Positions 1-11,740 of a DNA stretch of 64,000 nt are shown here, in pieces. The position numbers and the translations under genes are program-made. The notes below the pieces were generated by a model that saw only the letters and a list, made by a program, of their open reading frames with translations, was not told where the DNA came from and made no database searches. This DNA is from Triplophysa rosa. Its lineage: Eukaryota > Chordata > Actinopteri > Cypriniformes > Nemacheilidae. Within the stretch, counting starts at the first letter, position 1; each line of letters starts with the position of its first letter. The stretch covers positions 2,168,702 to 2,232,701 of the forward strand of contig NC_079908.1 in the NCBI RefSeq assembly GCF_024868665.1, read 5' to 3'.

Positions 1-690
1 ATGTGCATCAAACATGAAGTGACTAATGCGATAACTCACGTCTGGTTAGGTTGCTGATTCAAGAGAAGCTGAGTGTGCCTTCGAGTTCATCGTTCTACTT
101 TAAAAAACATCTAGGTTGTTATATAAACCCGACTTTCAGACCAGGTTGTGGAGTTTTCAATTTATGCTGTCAAAATACCTAAGATTGGTCATGTGTATCT
201 CGAGTTTGTATTATCTGTTCATTTAATGAAAACACATTATGCACGGCTTCGTACACCTAATTTGTTCGTTTATGAATATATATGCGAGCCTGTTCCCTTT
301 TTTAAAATTTATTTATCTTTTCTTCTGCTAGTATTGTGATGATGATTATTGTTTTGTTATACATTTTTTCCTACACGTATTCAAAATTATTATAAACATT
401 TTTTTTTCAAATCACGAGCAACAGGCTGGACTTTTTCGTTTTAACATGTAAAATTCAAGATCTGGTGTTATGGCATTTTAGCAATAGGTGATGATGTACC
501 ATGTATTGTATTCCTTTATATTTGTATGCATTCATCACTTCTTTGGTAAATATACATCATGTATGTATATTCATGTAATTTCTGTTGTTATACTGCAAGG
601 TTTATTTTATTTTTCTTATAATTTAATTTATTTTTTATGTTTTATTGGTCCTTGCCCAACTATTATTTAATCTCACAAGAAGAAGGGTTT
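1..690. other. AT-rich non-coding stretch
   Basis: AT-rich sequence with only short incidental ORFs and many T runs. I see no exon with plausible splice sites, no RNA gene and no recognisable repeat family. It could be intron or intergenic DNA. Confidence 0.4.
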
Positions 691-943
691 ACCCTTATAT
701 AAGTGGTGGGAATGAGACGTAGGAAGTCCTGAAAGCATGGAGTTGTGCTGCTCAGATAATGTTTGTACCTTTGAGGATGTTTATGAGGCCACAAGTGGGT
801 TTTTTGTTTATTTATTTTATTCATTTATTTATTTTTATGTAGTTGTTTCATTTTCTGTCCTTATCCCTTCTGTTTTTGGTGTCCTTTATCTGTTACAGAG
901 GGCAATTTGGCTTCCAAACACTTTAATCTATATACTGCCTTAG

Positions 944-1921
944 ATGGCTGCTGATACTTCAAGGATGGGTAAAGGTGTGCGCCTGATTTCATGGAATACT
1001 AAGGGAATGAACAAGGCCGTTAAGATTGGTAAAGTAATGATGCAGTTACAACATTTAAAAGGGGATATCATATTCTTGCAGGAAACTCATATTAGAACAT
1101 CAGATGTCCAGCGTATCAAAAGGGCTTGGATGAATCATGTGTTTCACTCCAAATTTTCTGCCAAGGCTCGGGGGGCTGCTATTATTATTAGTAGGAAAAT
1201 TTTGTTTGAACCAGCACAAGTTATTGAGGATGTTAATGGTCATTATATCATGGTATCAGGCCTGTTACAGAACCTTCCAGTTGTCCTAGTTTCTATCTAT
1301 GCCCCCAACTGGGACAATGAGCAATTCTTTACTAATTTATTTGCTAAAATTCCAAACAGCGACAACCACCATATACTGATAGGGGGTGATTTTAATTTGG
1401 TGCAAGACACAAATCTTGATAGGTCATCAACTAAACAGATAAATCTTTCGAATTCAGCTAAAATAGTCCTTAACTGTTCATCCCATTTGGGGCTCTCAAA
1501 CCCCTGGAGATTTAAAAACCCCCATAGTAAAGTCTTCTCATTTTTTTCTCCCCCACATCACAGCTTTTCCCGGATCGATTTCTTTTTAATTGACAATACG
1601 TTGTTACATCGAGTCACTGCTAGTGATTACCACCCAATAGTTATTTCAGACCATGCTCCTACATCACTCGACATTAACTTCCCACTTAGTGTTACTTCCC
1701 CACCTTCATGGAAATTTAGCTCTCACTTATTAGCAGATCACGAATTCAAAGATTTTGTTGCCACTCAAATTACTGACTACATCACATTCAATGATACCCC
1801 CGAAGTTAGTAGTGTTTTTCTATGGGAAGCTCTCAAAGCTTTTGTTCGGGGTCAGATTATTTCCTTCATTTCATATCTGCGTAGGGCTGAAAGAGCTTTT
1901 TGGACAAACTTTTTAAATTAG
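944..1921 (+). pseudogene. L1 ORF2 endonuclease domain
   Basis: A 325-codon open stretch starting at ATG 944. It carries the APE endonuclease signature: LISWNTKG near residue 14, LQETH near 46, GGDFN near 149, and SRIDFFL then SDHAP further on. This enzyme nicks target DNA to prime reverse transcription. The domain itself looks intact, but a TAG at 1919 cuts it from the RT part downstream. In a working L1 the endonuclease and RT form a single ORF2. Confidence 0.85.
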
Positions 1922-2064
1922 ACGAAACATATGCTGTCTCCCCTTCCCCCACACTTTACAAATACCGACTTGTGATACAATCTGAATACGACTGCCTGAT
2001 GACGTATGAAGTAGAGAGACAATTACGACAAACAAAACAGCGTTTTTTTTAACACGGTGATAAG

Positions 2065-2959
2065 GTGGGAATACTCTTGGCCCAACAGGCTCGTGCAGCC
2101 AGCGCCTCCAGGCTAATTTCAAAAGTTATTTCTCCCAATGGCAGATTTACCACAGATCCGGTCGAAATTAATAACATTTTTTTTAATTTTTACACTAACC
2201 TTTATACCTCTGAGCACTCCTCAGGTTCAGCAAAGACTCATAACCCCTTAGACTCACTAAATTACCCTAGAATTGATGAAGATATAGCAAGAGAACTAGG
2301 TAGACCCATTTCCCCTCAGGAGGTTCAAGAGGCTATTAAATCGATGCAAAATGGGAAATCCCCAGGCCCTGACGGGTATACAGTTGAGTTCTACAAGACT
2401 TAATCGGACTCACTAGTCCCAATCTTGGTGAGAATGTACAATGACTAATTTCAAAAAGGTCAATTACCGGCAACTATGTACATGGCATACATATCCTTGC
2501 TTTTGAAGAAGGACAAAGACCCTACCTCATGTGGTAGCTATCGACCGATTTCTCTTCTAAATGTAGATTGCAAGATACTAGCCAAAGTCCTCTCCTTTGA
2601 CTCCAAGATGTCATATCTTCCATAATTTCTTTAGATCAAACAGGCTTCACATTGGGGAGGCACTCTTTTTTAATACTAGAAGATTATTTAATCTTATTTT
2701 TTCTCCTGCACCCGATACCCCTGAAGTGATTGTTTCACTGGATGCTGAGAAAGCGTTTGATAGGGTGAAGTGGGAATACCTGTTCTTCGCTCTGGGTAAA
2801 TTTGGGTTCGACTCCAAATTCATTTCCTGGATTCGACTTCTGTGTGCCTTCCCTTCGGCATCGGTACATACCAACGGTATTAGGTCACCACCCTTTTTGC
2901 TCCAGAGGTATAAGGTATATTATTGCTCAGGGTATAAGATGAACTATCAAAAAAGCTAG
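2065..2959 (+). pseudogene. L1 ORF2 RT N-terminal half, broken
   Basis: Spread over at least three frames. GKSPGPDG is followed by a stop at 2401-2403. SYRPISLLN lies near 2535 and SLDAEKAFDRV near 2735 (RT palm, first catalytic Asp region). After about 2910 the reading jumps directly to sequence normally found beyond the RT active site (SGYKMNYQKS near 2930). The block with the YxDD catalytic motif is therefore missing, an internal deletion inferred to be a few hundred bases. Confidence 0.8.
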
Positions 2960-2977
2960 TTATTTTTCATTAATCAA

Positions 2978-4560
2978 ATGGCTAAATCCCTTCCTTTCTT
3001 TCCTTTCTTTCTAGTCCCCTTTAAACTAGCACAGGATGGGTTCAAATACCTGGGCATATATATTACCAATTCATTTAAAGACTTGTTTTTTAAGAATTTT
3101 ATACAACTTTTGGACAAGTGTAAATCAGATTTTGCTAGGTGGAGCTCCCTTTCTATATCTTTAATAGGTCGCGTTAATCTCATTAAAATGATCGTCCTGC
3201 CAAAATTCCTGTATCTTTTTCAACATGTCCCTGTCTGCATGAATAAATCCTTCTTTATTAAGTTAGATCAGCAATTGAATGGGTTCATCTGGAATAACAA
3301 ACCAGCTCGTATTAGGAGATCAGTTCTTCAACTTCCCAGATCTGAAGGGGGCCTAGCACTTCCAAATTTTCGAGGGTATTACAGGGCATCTAATATTAAC
3401 AAAATAATCTACTGGGCCAGCCTCAAATGTTCTGCTTCCAATCCGCCCTGGCTACATATTGAGAGATCCTCTGCCTGTTCCTTACATTCTTATATTTACT
3501 CTCAACTCCCTATCAATGTACATAAAATTTCAAGCAATACAGTGGTCAGCAATACTGTTAAGATCTGGCTTCAGTTTAGAAAACAATTCGGTTTGCACAG
3601 AGCTTCGATTTACATGCCAATTTTTAACAATCATTTATTCCTCCCGTCTCTTTCAGATCGTGCCTTCGACATCTGGGCTAGTAAGGGTCTCTCTACTTTG
3701 AATGACTACTTTCTACTTTGTATGAAAACAACGTTTTCTCCTCCTTCTCTTCTCTATCAGATAAATTTGATCTTCCTAACAGTCATCATTTTCGTTTCTT
3801 TCAAGTGAGGCACTTCACACAAAAGCTATTTCCGCATTTTCCTAACCGCCCCCCTGAATCAGAGCTTGATTCCATTCTCACCCTCAACCCTGGTCAAAAA
3901 CACTTGATAGCTATCATTTATGAAAATATTATTTCTCTAACCCCATCTCCAATAGACTCTGTTAAGCAAACTTGGGAGCAAGATTTGTGCATAGACATAC
4001 CTGAAGACCAATGGGAGAATATTATTAGTCTAATTCATTCTTCGTCTATTTGTGCTAGACACGCTCTAATCCAATGTAAAGTGCTACATAGAGCTCATTT
4101 CACTAATGCTAAACTGGCAAAAATATTCCCTGATAGAAGTGATGCCTGCAACAGATGCAAACAATCCCCAGCTGATCATCTTCAAATGTTTTGGTCTTGC
4201 CCAATGTTACATGATTACTGGTCTGAAATTTTTAGAACACTCTCGCAGGCCCTTAGCACCACCATTCCCCCTAACGCATTGACTGTTTTGTTTGGCCTTT
4301 CCCCAGATTCAGTTGTATCATCTACAGCATGCTGCGTCATTGCCTTCACCACTTTGTTAGCTAGGCGTGCTATTCTCTTGAAATGGAAACATGTCTCTCC
4401 CCCATTCCATGAAGATTGGATGCGAGAAGTGTTGCAATGTGTCCACCTTGAGAAAATTAGATACTCCTCCAAAGGATCACTGAGATCCTTTTATCAAACA
4501 TGGAGGTCTATACTGGCAGTCATTGAAAATCTTACTGTGACATCTGGACCTCCTGATTAA
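2978..4560 (+). pseudogene. L1 ORF2 thumb and C-terminal region
   Basis: Two overlapping frames (2978-3808 and 3718-4560), with one frameshift near 3790, cover the L1 RT thumb and C-terminal domain. FKYLGIYI near 3045, a RWSSLSISLIGRVNLIKM stretch near 3140 and a GGLALPNF motif near 3350 are typical of L1. The C-terminus has a Cys/His cluster (CNRCKQSPADHLQMFWSCP, from about 4147) matching the L1 CCHC-type motif. It ends at TAA 4558-4560, followed by an AT-rich 3'UTR. Confidence 0.8.
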
Positions 4561-4824
4561 ATTTGTATGAAAGGGCTATTTATTTAACCTTTTTTTTTCA
4601 TTTGTTATTTTAATTTATACATGTGTATGTTTATTTATTTACTTTTATTATTATTATTTACATATTTCTTTTCATTCTGATGGTGACCTTTTGGGGAGGG
4701 GGGTGGGTTTTCGGTGTTGTGTTAACTTGTGCTCCTTGTTTTGTCTTGCTAGACATCTTGCTTTTCTAAAAATTGATGCAACACTTGTATATCTGTCAAA
4801 ATCAATAAAAAAATAAATAATAAA

Positions 4825-6290
4825 CACTTTTGAGAAACCAGGCTCAGCTGGAAGGGACAGTTCTCTTGCGACGCGCTACAACTGCAATCTGTAACTTTTG
4901 CTTAACAGGAAAGCTTATAATGATGTGTTGTTGTTTTATATTGGTTTGAAACTGTCCGGTTTGTTTTTGTGGTAAATGTCAAGCAACTGAAGACTGTTAT
5001 AAACAAAGATGGAGGTAATATAATGTTGCATAATCAGGACTGTATATTTGCACAAGCTAAGAAAAAGAATGGTCTGTGCGAAAATTACATTTACTTGTGT
5101 AGCACGAGTGCAATACAGTTTTGCATGTGTATTAGACAGAGCTGCTTGTTTGTGTGTGAGGTTAATAGATGGTCAGGTGCATCGTTATTTTCCTTGGTAG
5201 TTTGTAATAGAGCCCTATTATTTCTGTATTGTGGAAAACACGGAAGGAATCGCAAAAGCAGAATCCTACTATGTAAATAACCTAATTTATCTTAAACCAT
5301 TAAACCAGTTTATTCTCAATAAAACTGCAGTTTACCAAGGAAAAGCAGTTTAAGCCATAGATATGCAAGGATGGCACATCGATTTGGTGCTGAAATGATT
5401 GCTGCAATGCTGTTTCAGCTCTGCTTCCCACCAATAGAATCAAAATTGGATCGCACTGCATCATAATAGGTGTGATCAGTATCAGTAGCTGATTCATATC
5501 GTGTCGTTGGCTATGCATCGAGAAGCGCATAACATCGGCCTTGTTATGGAGATGCACATCCCAAGTGGATAGATAAGGTCTTGCCCATGGTATTAGGCTT
5601 GTTTAGTTTCATGCAGTGCTGTGCAGACCGATCGACGGATAACATTGCAGTACTGAGAGAGCGATTTAAAAGCATACAGAGCAGACGGCTCTCAATTCTC
5701 TCACGGTGCTGTGTGCGCGGCATGAAGTAAAAAAACAAGCTTGTTGTTTGTGAGCGAATGCTGGCAGCCTCACCTTCGTTTTCTTAAATCTTCACTTTCA
5801 TCCATTTACAGGTCAATGATATAAGGATTTTCGAAAATTTTAAAGTACAAATAAATAATAATGGAGTTATTCAAACATTAAGAATGTTGTGAACACATAA
5901 ATGCAAATAAAAATGTAAGTGATTTTAGTGTTTTTTCAAAAAAATGTCATGACCATGATTTATCCTAAAATTAATTCATTTCCTTGACATACCTAACTTT
6001 TTTTTACAATTCTTTATTGTTTAAAGTGTTTAGAAACAAAGTATTTACATTTTGGTAAGAGTTTTGGTAAGTAATCATCTCATATTTTTCAGCTATAATT
6101 TTGTCTTCTTAAATTAACAAAATTAACAAACGTATTTTTCCTGAAAATCACATACAGCTGATAGAAATGTTTTAAAAATACCATTCACTTAAGCATACTG
6201 TATCAGCGATTCATATTTAAGCCACAAAAATAAGATATCTTTTATTTTTAATTGAATACAATTATTGATATTATTGGTTGCACCACATTA
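4825..6290. other. non-coding, no recognised family
   Basis: No exon or known repeat is supported. The segment at about 5390-5760 is less AT-rich than its surroundings and has overlapping short ORFs on both strands, which suggests an old mobile-element fragment. I cannot name it. The remainder is AT-rich. Confidence 0.35.
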
Positions 6291-6299
6291 TAAGCGGTA

Positions 6300-6625
6300 A
6301 TTATACGTCATTTTCCCTTACACAGAAACGCAACTCCGGAGTCTTCCGAATAAAACAGGGTCTGCAGCGTTTTCAAAAGTCTCCGTTTTCGGGGTAGTAT
6401 AAATTCCAGCCGTAACCATAGCAAAAGTTGTGCATTTTTTTCGGAAAAATGCACTAGCATAAATGTCTCCGTTCCTGGGGGGCCTGTGTCCAGGAGAGTT
6501 TTGGTTTAACCCTAATCAAACACAACTGAGCCAAGTAATTAAGGTCTTCAGAATGACTAGAAACTTTAACTTTGCTGGACACTGGCCCTCCAGGAACTGA
6601 GTTTGACACCTGTGGTGTAGAGTTA
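6300..6625. repeat. decayed interspersed repeat fragments
   Basis: 6480-6620 (from GGCCTGTGTCCAGGAGAG to GAACTGAGTTTGACACCTGTG) resembles a fish non-autonomous DNA repeat, probably hAT-like, that ends in a gagtttgacacc motif. 6300-6470 has another moderately GC-rich segment of repeat character. No clean terminal repeats or target duplication are visible. Confidence 0.35.
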
Positions 6626-7208
6626 CATTCAAGTCATTTTAAGGCATGAAGAAATTATTATAAAAACGTATACATACTGTATGCTATTTTGATGCTCAAA
6701 TATGTGTTTTAGTGATACAATTATCAAATTATTTTTATGTAAAGTATTTTTATGTGGATATAGAATATAGGATATATGTTTATAGAACACAGAACTCAGG
6801 AAAAATTTAAACAGAAAAAATAAATCAGATAGCCCTACTTTATCCAACTGTATGTAACTCTTCTTTGTCAGTTACCTGCCTATTCATGTGATGACATGCA
6901 CTTGTGTTGTTTTCAAAGATGATAACTTTGATAACATACTTTGATGTTCTGATAATTTATTTTTACTTCATTTAGCCACTGTTTCAAATAAATATCTAGG
7001 GTTGTGTTTGTTCTCCCATATTTGTGACAGGTAGTTGATTTTGCAGGTTTATGTAAGTGTAGTATACAAGATACTAGATAATAATGAGAAATGTCTTCGC
7101 TATGCTGCAGAATTTTAAAGAAAAAATATTCCGAACAAGATCGGTGTTTGACAAAAATGTAAATGCTACATGGAAACTTCAAATTAAAGCAGATTTTATT
7201 TGTCTTAG
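6626..7208. other. intron sequence upstream of RhoGAP exon
   Basis: AT-rich sequence with no feature other than the polypyrimidine tract and acceptor AG (7207-7208) preceding the exon at 7209. Confidence 0.5.
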
Positions 7209-7412
7209 GTTTGAAGGTAGAAGGTTTGTATCGGCGCTGTGGAATTGCTCCTCAGGTGAGTAAACTGGTGGACACCTTGCATGTTTCTCCCAGAGAGGTT
7301 GTTCTCGGAACAGATGAAAACTCCATCCTGGATGTGACGGGAGCTCTGAAACAGATCCTACGGCAGACTATTGAGCTTATACCACAAAAACAGCTCTGGC
7401 TTAAAGCTGCAG
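7209..7412 (+). CDS. RhoGAP-domain protein, internal exon (first half of RhoGAP domain)
   Basis: A 204-nt exon bounded by tgtcttAG and a GTGAGA donor. It encodes the start of a RhoGAP domain. EGLYRRCG is the arginine-finger loop, in which the first Arg would insert into the Rho GTPase active site and speed GTP hydrolysis. ILDVTGALKQILRQ and QLWLKAA follow. The exon ends one base into a codon, which the exon at 18471 completes in frame. The layout resembles the RhoGAP domain of ARAP proteins (EGIYR, then DV..LK..LR, then a WL.A segment). Exons encoding the N-terminus were not found and probably lie left of the window. The following intron is about 11 kb and full of transposons. Confidence 0.8.
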
Positions 7413-7714
7413 GTGAGAGGTTGACAACAAAAAATAAGATGCAATTTGCGTTGTGTTGATGTAGAATTGGTCTTTGAAGACCCTGAGGCTGTATTTACTG
7501 CATGTTGTTCATAATAGTGGCTTGCAGAAGTATTTAATCACCTGCATTTTTTAAAAACATTTTGTTACGCTTTTGCCTTTTGTCAATCTACTGTAAATGA
7601 CTTTATTTCACATCAATCCACACTCCATACACAATAATGAATAGGCAAAAATAGACCTGTGACATCTTTTTAAATTTATTAAAAAGAAAAAACTGAGATA
7701 AGTAAGTTCCCTTT

Positions 7715-7749
7715 CTGTCGGTCTCTCGACGTTGTGTCGAACCGACAGA
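7715..7749. repeat. terminal hairpin of the DIRS element
   Basis: CTGTCGGT and ACCGACAG arms enclose a second pair, TCGAC/GTCGA, around GTTGT. Copy 2 has the same structure at about 29651-29685 on the opposite strand. Conservation in both copies suggests the structure belongs to the element terminus. A functional role is inference. Confidence 0.7.
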
Positions 7750-7870
7750 TGGGGTTCGTCCCTGAGAACCAATCGCTTCCGACTTCTTAGAAAAGGCCAA
7801 TGAAAATTGGCGAATGAAATTTGCATGCCGGACTCCGCCCCCGGATATCCGGGTATAAAAGGGAGACGGC

Positions 7871-9480
7871 GTGCCTCATTCATTCACCTTTTGTTGTTCG
7901 GAGCCTTCGCTCATGATCAACAGACTTCGCTACAAGACTGCCGGCTCTACGACGTGGTGCAGCGGACTGTCCCTTCCTGCAGCGACTTCCCCTGGGCGTC
8001 TTGGCGGTTCCAGAAGTGTTCGAGTTTTTTCTCTAAAAGAGCAAATTTCTCCAGCGTGGCATTTCTCCAGCGTGGCATGTCCCGCTGTTCTCGTGGGTGC
8101 AACACACTCATTGAGGAGGGGGACGGACACGATGTCTGCTTCCAGTACGCTGGGGATTCAGACGATTCAGACGGGACTCAGCCACCACCTCGTCTGCTTC
8201 CCGTTCCGTGATGGCAGGACTACGGCCCTGCCGCCCGCTACGGCGAGCAGCGAGGGTGATATGAGGATTACTGTGAGCGCTAATCCGTCAGCCACTGGCT
8301 CGCGGACCGTTCGCACCTCGTCTTGCTCGTCTGACCGTTCCCATTAGACGGTCTGCCGTCTTATTCCTCAATCACGTATCGGACACGGTACGTGATGATG
8401 AGATGTCTGTTGCAGCATCGGAGGGTGACTTACTGGCATCAGACTCCGACGATTCCTTGAAGCTCCCTCCCTCGGGGGGTCGAGATCAGGAAGAAGCGGA
8501 CGTCGAAATGTCAGCCATGCTTTCCCGGGCCGCCGGCATTGGGTTGCGGTGAACCGCACTGCCTCTCCCAACGCTCGCGGCTGGATACATGGTAAATCGG
8601 GCTTGAGAGCGGCTCCAAGCCGCACTCGCCCTCAGTGCCGTGTTCCCCCGGAAGTGCATGAGGAACCTAGTACAACCTGGAACGCCCCCTTCGGCGCGTA
8701 CACGTCAACTAGTTCCATCACCCTTTCTTCCCTCGATGGTGGGGCAGCTAGAGGATACGTCGATGTCCCCCAGCGGCTCGACCTAGACTCCCGTCCAAAG
8801 CACGTAGGCTTTTCGGCATCTGAGGTGTCGAGAGCTTACTCTGCTGCGGGCCAAGCTGTCCCCTCTCTCCATGCTATGGCCTTCCTGCAGGCCAATGCGT
8901 GGAGAGAGCTCCACGAGGGTAAGACCGACCCAGCGCTTATGCAGGAACTCCGCGGCTTCACCGACCTCGCTATCGGGCGAACAAGGTGATCGCGCGGGCC
9001 CTGGGTCGGGCTATGTCCACACTTGTGGTCCAGGAGAGACACCTCTGGCTGAACCTTGCAACCTTGGGTATTATCACAGCCGCTCTCACCCTCTACCCGA
9101 TGGTGTTCGGCAATTCGACGTTGCGGCAAGACCCAATGTTGAGGATAATCATCAGCCTAAGCACTCTCATTCGATGGTGCGTTGTGCTACATCATCGCCA
9201 GACAGGTAAAACTGCAGAGCCGATCTCCTCCCCAGGGGTCCCCCCCCACGGCGAGGGATCCGTACTGCCAGCCATCGAACCACCCCCGGGAGGTCGATGA
9301 AGCAGAACGTACCCCTAGCCTCCCTGTCGGTCCCTGGGAGCCTGACAGGAGCTTCCCAAACCGTCACGGTGACTACCGGATACGGTCCGTCTCGGCTACA
9401 CGATCCAACTCCCCGGATGCCCGCCCAAGTTAGGCGTCCTCTTAACCCCATGCTTCGGGCCGAGGTCACCACCCCTCTGG
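7871..9480 (+). pseudogene. DIRS Gag-like region, broken
   Basis: Successive short frames encode the Gag-like part of a fish DIRS element. The best segment is in the 8549-8989 frame: VPPEVHEE, LDLDSRPKHVG, then AFLQANAWRELHEGKTDPALMQEL. Near-identical residues occur in copy 2 (28541-28888, minus). It presumably packages the element RNA. Many frameshifts leave no single ORF. Confidence 0.65.
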
Positions 9481-9493
9481 TGAGGAAGCGATC

Positions 9494-9900
9494 GTGCTCG
9501 TCCCTCTAGCCGAAATGTTCAACAGGTTTTACAGCCCGTACTTCATCGTCCCCAAAAAGGGGCTTGCTAGATCTGCGTACCTTGAACAGGCACCTACTCA
9601 AGCTGCCGTTCAGGATGCTCACGCAGAAGCGCATCCTGGCATCTATCAGATGTCAAGATGGATTCATGGCAATCGACCTGAAGGATGCTTACTCTCATGT
9701 CTCATTCTCCCTCATCATCGCCCGTTCCTACGGTTCGCTTTCGAGGGTCAGGCATATTAGTACAGAGTCCTCCCCTTCGGTCTGTCCCTGCACCCACGAG
9801 TCTTCACGAAGATCGTGGAAGCCTCCCTCACTCCCCTCAGGGAGAGAGGTGTGCGGGTACTAAACTATCTCAACGACTGGCTCATTTGACACACTCGTGA
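9494..9900 (+). pseudogene. DIRS reverse transcriptase fragment
   Basis: FYSPYFIVPKKG, then LDLRTLNRHL and AIDLKDAYSHVS, are RT fingers and palm motifs of DIRS type; the AIDLKDAY Asp is the first catalytic residue. Reading then needs frame changes. The later VLNYLNDW-like position near 9860 (CTAAACTATCTCAACGACTG) stands where the catalytic DD would be, with Asn in place of the first Asp. The enzyme is inactive. Confidence 0.7.
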
Positions 9901-10099
9901 GATCTGTTATGTACACACAGGGACCTAGTGCTTCGGCACCTAGATCGATTGGGACCACAGGTCAACCGAAAAAGAGCAAGCTCTCCTCTGTGCAGAGCAT
10001 CCTCTTTTTTGTATGGAACTCAACTCTGTCTCCATTACAGCGCGACTGCACTCAGTCAGTGTTGAACTGCCTGGAATTTTTCAAGCAGTCAGCGGGAGG

Positions 10100-10700
10100 A
10101 GGCTCCTGGGCACATGGCATCCTCGACGGTGGTGATACCCCTCAGGTTGATGCACATGAGACCGCTCCAACACTGGCTACAGAGTCGAGTTCCCTGGAGA
10201 GCGTGGCACACCGGCAGCAGGCGGATGGTGATTACGCTTTTCTGCCGACGCACCCTAACCCCTTGGTCTTCAATGACCTTTCTACGGACGGGGGTCCCTC
10301 TCGGGCAGGCGAGACGCATCAGGGTCGACAGGCGCCTCCCTGCAGGGTTGGGGTGCCGTGTGCAACAGGCACGCAGTGTCGGGGCGATGGACGGGCCCCG
10401 CCTGTGCAGGTATATCAAATTGCCTAGAGTTGTTGGATGTGCTACCCGCACTGAAGGGGTTACAACCTCTCGTGCAGAACAAGCACGTGCTGGTCCGGTC
10501 GGACAGCACAACTGCCGTAGCGTTTTTAACCGCCAGGGTGGCGTTCGCTTACGGCAGGTAACACGACTCGCCCGACGCCTCCTCCTGTGGAGTCCTCTAG
10601 CGCACAGCTGGCCGTGGGACAAGCAGAAGTACATCTTCCCCCCAGTGAGCCTCATTGCACAGACCCTGTGCAAGGTCAGGGAAGAGGAGCATCAAGTGTA
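10100..10700 (+). pseudogene. DIRS RNase H region
   Basis: Short frames contain LVQNKHVLVRSDSTTAVAFL (RNase H core with its catalytic Asp) and KYIFPPVSLIAQTLCKVREE, which is typical of the DIRS segment linking RNase H to the recombinase. The reading is split among frames 10114-10704, 10358-10561 and 10655-10885. Confidence 0.65.
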
Positions 10701-10818
10701 CTAGTTGCGCCATACTGGCCCAACCGGACTTGGTTCTCGGAGCTAATGCTCTTGACGACAGCTCCCCCCTGGCCGATTCCCCTGACGAAGGTCCAGCTTT
10801 CCCAGGGGAAGGGCACTT

Positions 10819-11740
10819 ATGGCATCACGGGCTAGACCTCTGGAACCTCCATGTCTGGCCCCTGGACGGAACGAGGAGATCCTGAGTGGCCTAACCCCTG
10901 CGGCGGTTAAGACCACTACTCAGGCTAGGGCCCTGGCCACTAGGCGACTATACGCCTATAGTGGTGCCTCTTCTCATCCTGGTGCTCTTCTCGAAGAGAA
11001 GACCCGCGGAGTTGCTTAATAAAGTGGGTGCGGTCCTCCCAGAGACTCGAGAATAATCTCTCCCCTTCCACACTGAACGTGTATGTAGCCGCTGTTGCCG
11101 CTCATCACGCCCCAGTTGCTGGTTGTCTCTAGGACAGCACAACGTGATCATTTGGTTCCTACGGGGCGCGGGAAGGCTACCACATCACCCACGCTCCGTA
11201 CCCTCTTACGACCTTGATGCGGTCCTGGAGAACCTCAGAGATGCCGCTCTTTCTCACTTCACGATGAAGACGGCTCTCGGGAGGACGCTCAAGAGGGTAG
11301 CGGACCTACAAGCATTCTCCGTGTCCACAGATTGCCTAGAACTCGGGCCCGGTTATTCTTACGCTATCCTGAGACCCCGGCCCGGCTACGTGCCCAAAGT
11401 TCCCACCACTCCCCTGAGACACCAGGTGGTGAACTTACAGGCGCTCCCCACGGGGGAGGAAGACCCAACCCCATCCGTGTTGTGTCCAGTACGCGCATTG
11501 CGCTTATGCTTGGACCGCACGCAGAGCCGCAGAAGCTCTGAGCAGCTCTTTGTCTGTTTTGGAGATCAGCTGGGAGGGCTGTCTCAAACAGAGATTGGCG
11601 CACTGGATCATGAACGCCGTCACTATGGCGGGCCCAGTCCGGGCCCAGTCCTCTCTCGCCGTATTCTCCTGCCGTTAGTCCTTTTATGCTTCCGATCTCC
11701 TCCGTGAGAGATACAAGGCCGGTGTGACGCCCAGCTGACA
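10819..11740 (+). pseudogene. DIRS tyrosine recombinase, truncated
   Basis: Frames from about 10900 onward carry the N-terminal helices (TQARALATRRLYAYSG) and catalytic-domain residues (MKTALGRTLKRVADLQAFS, LRPRPGYVPKVPTTPL, PSVLCPVRALRLCL). The recombinase would join the circular cDNA to the genome. Sequence resembling RLAHWIMNA follows near 11598 in another frame. The C-terminal His-x-x-Arg and nucleophilic Tyr are not seen before the element breaks off near 11740. Confidence 0.65.

Larger units (their letters stand above)
691..4824 (+). mobile_element. L1-clade LINE, degenerate, plus strand
   Basis: This non-LTR retrotransposon reads in order: an APE-type endonuclease (from 944), an RT N-terminal part (about 2065-2910), and an RT thumb/C-terminal region with a CCHC-like motif (2978-4560). 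A short AT-rich 3'UTR follows and ends in an A-rich tail (4801-4824). No ORF1 is seen, so it is 5' truncated or its ORF1 has decayed. The 5' edge is uncertain. Stops, frameshifts and loss of the RT catalytic block make it immobile. The L1 family is inferred from the endonuclease and the SLDAEKAFD RT motif. Confidence 0.85.
7706..11740 (+). mobile_element. DIRS-like tyrosine-recombinase retrotransposon, copy 1
   Basis: Starts with the same terminal sequence as copy 2 (GTTCCCTTTCTGTCGGTC, containing a hairpin). The domain order is a Gag-like region, RT, RNase H and a tyrosine recombinase, all on the plus strand. This order with a recombinase instead of a DDE integrase is diagnostic of DIRS elements, which integrate by circle recombination and leave no target duplication. 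Every domain is interrupted by stops or frameshifts, and the 3' end is lost inside the recombinase. A 5' leader with a TATA-like gggtataaaag (about 7852) precedes the Gag-like part. Confidence 0.8.

Noticed and set aside
5544..5738. Candidate exon with an open frame around 5540-5730 on either strand
   Set aside because: No paired splice sites in phase with the RhoGAP exons and no family resemblance.
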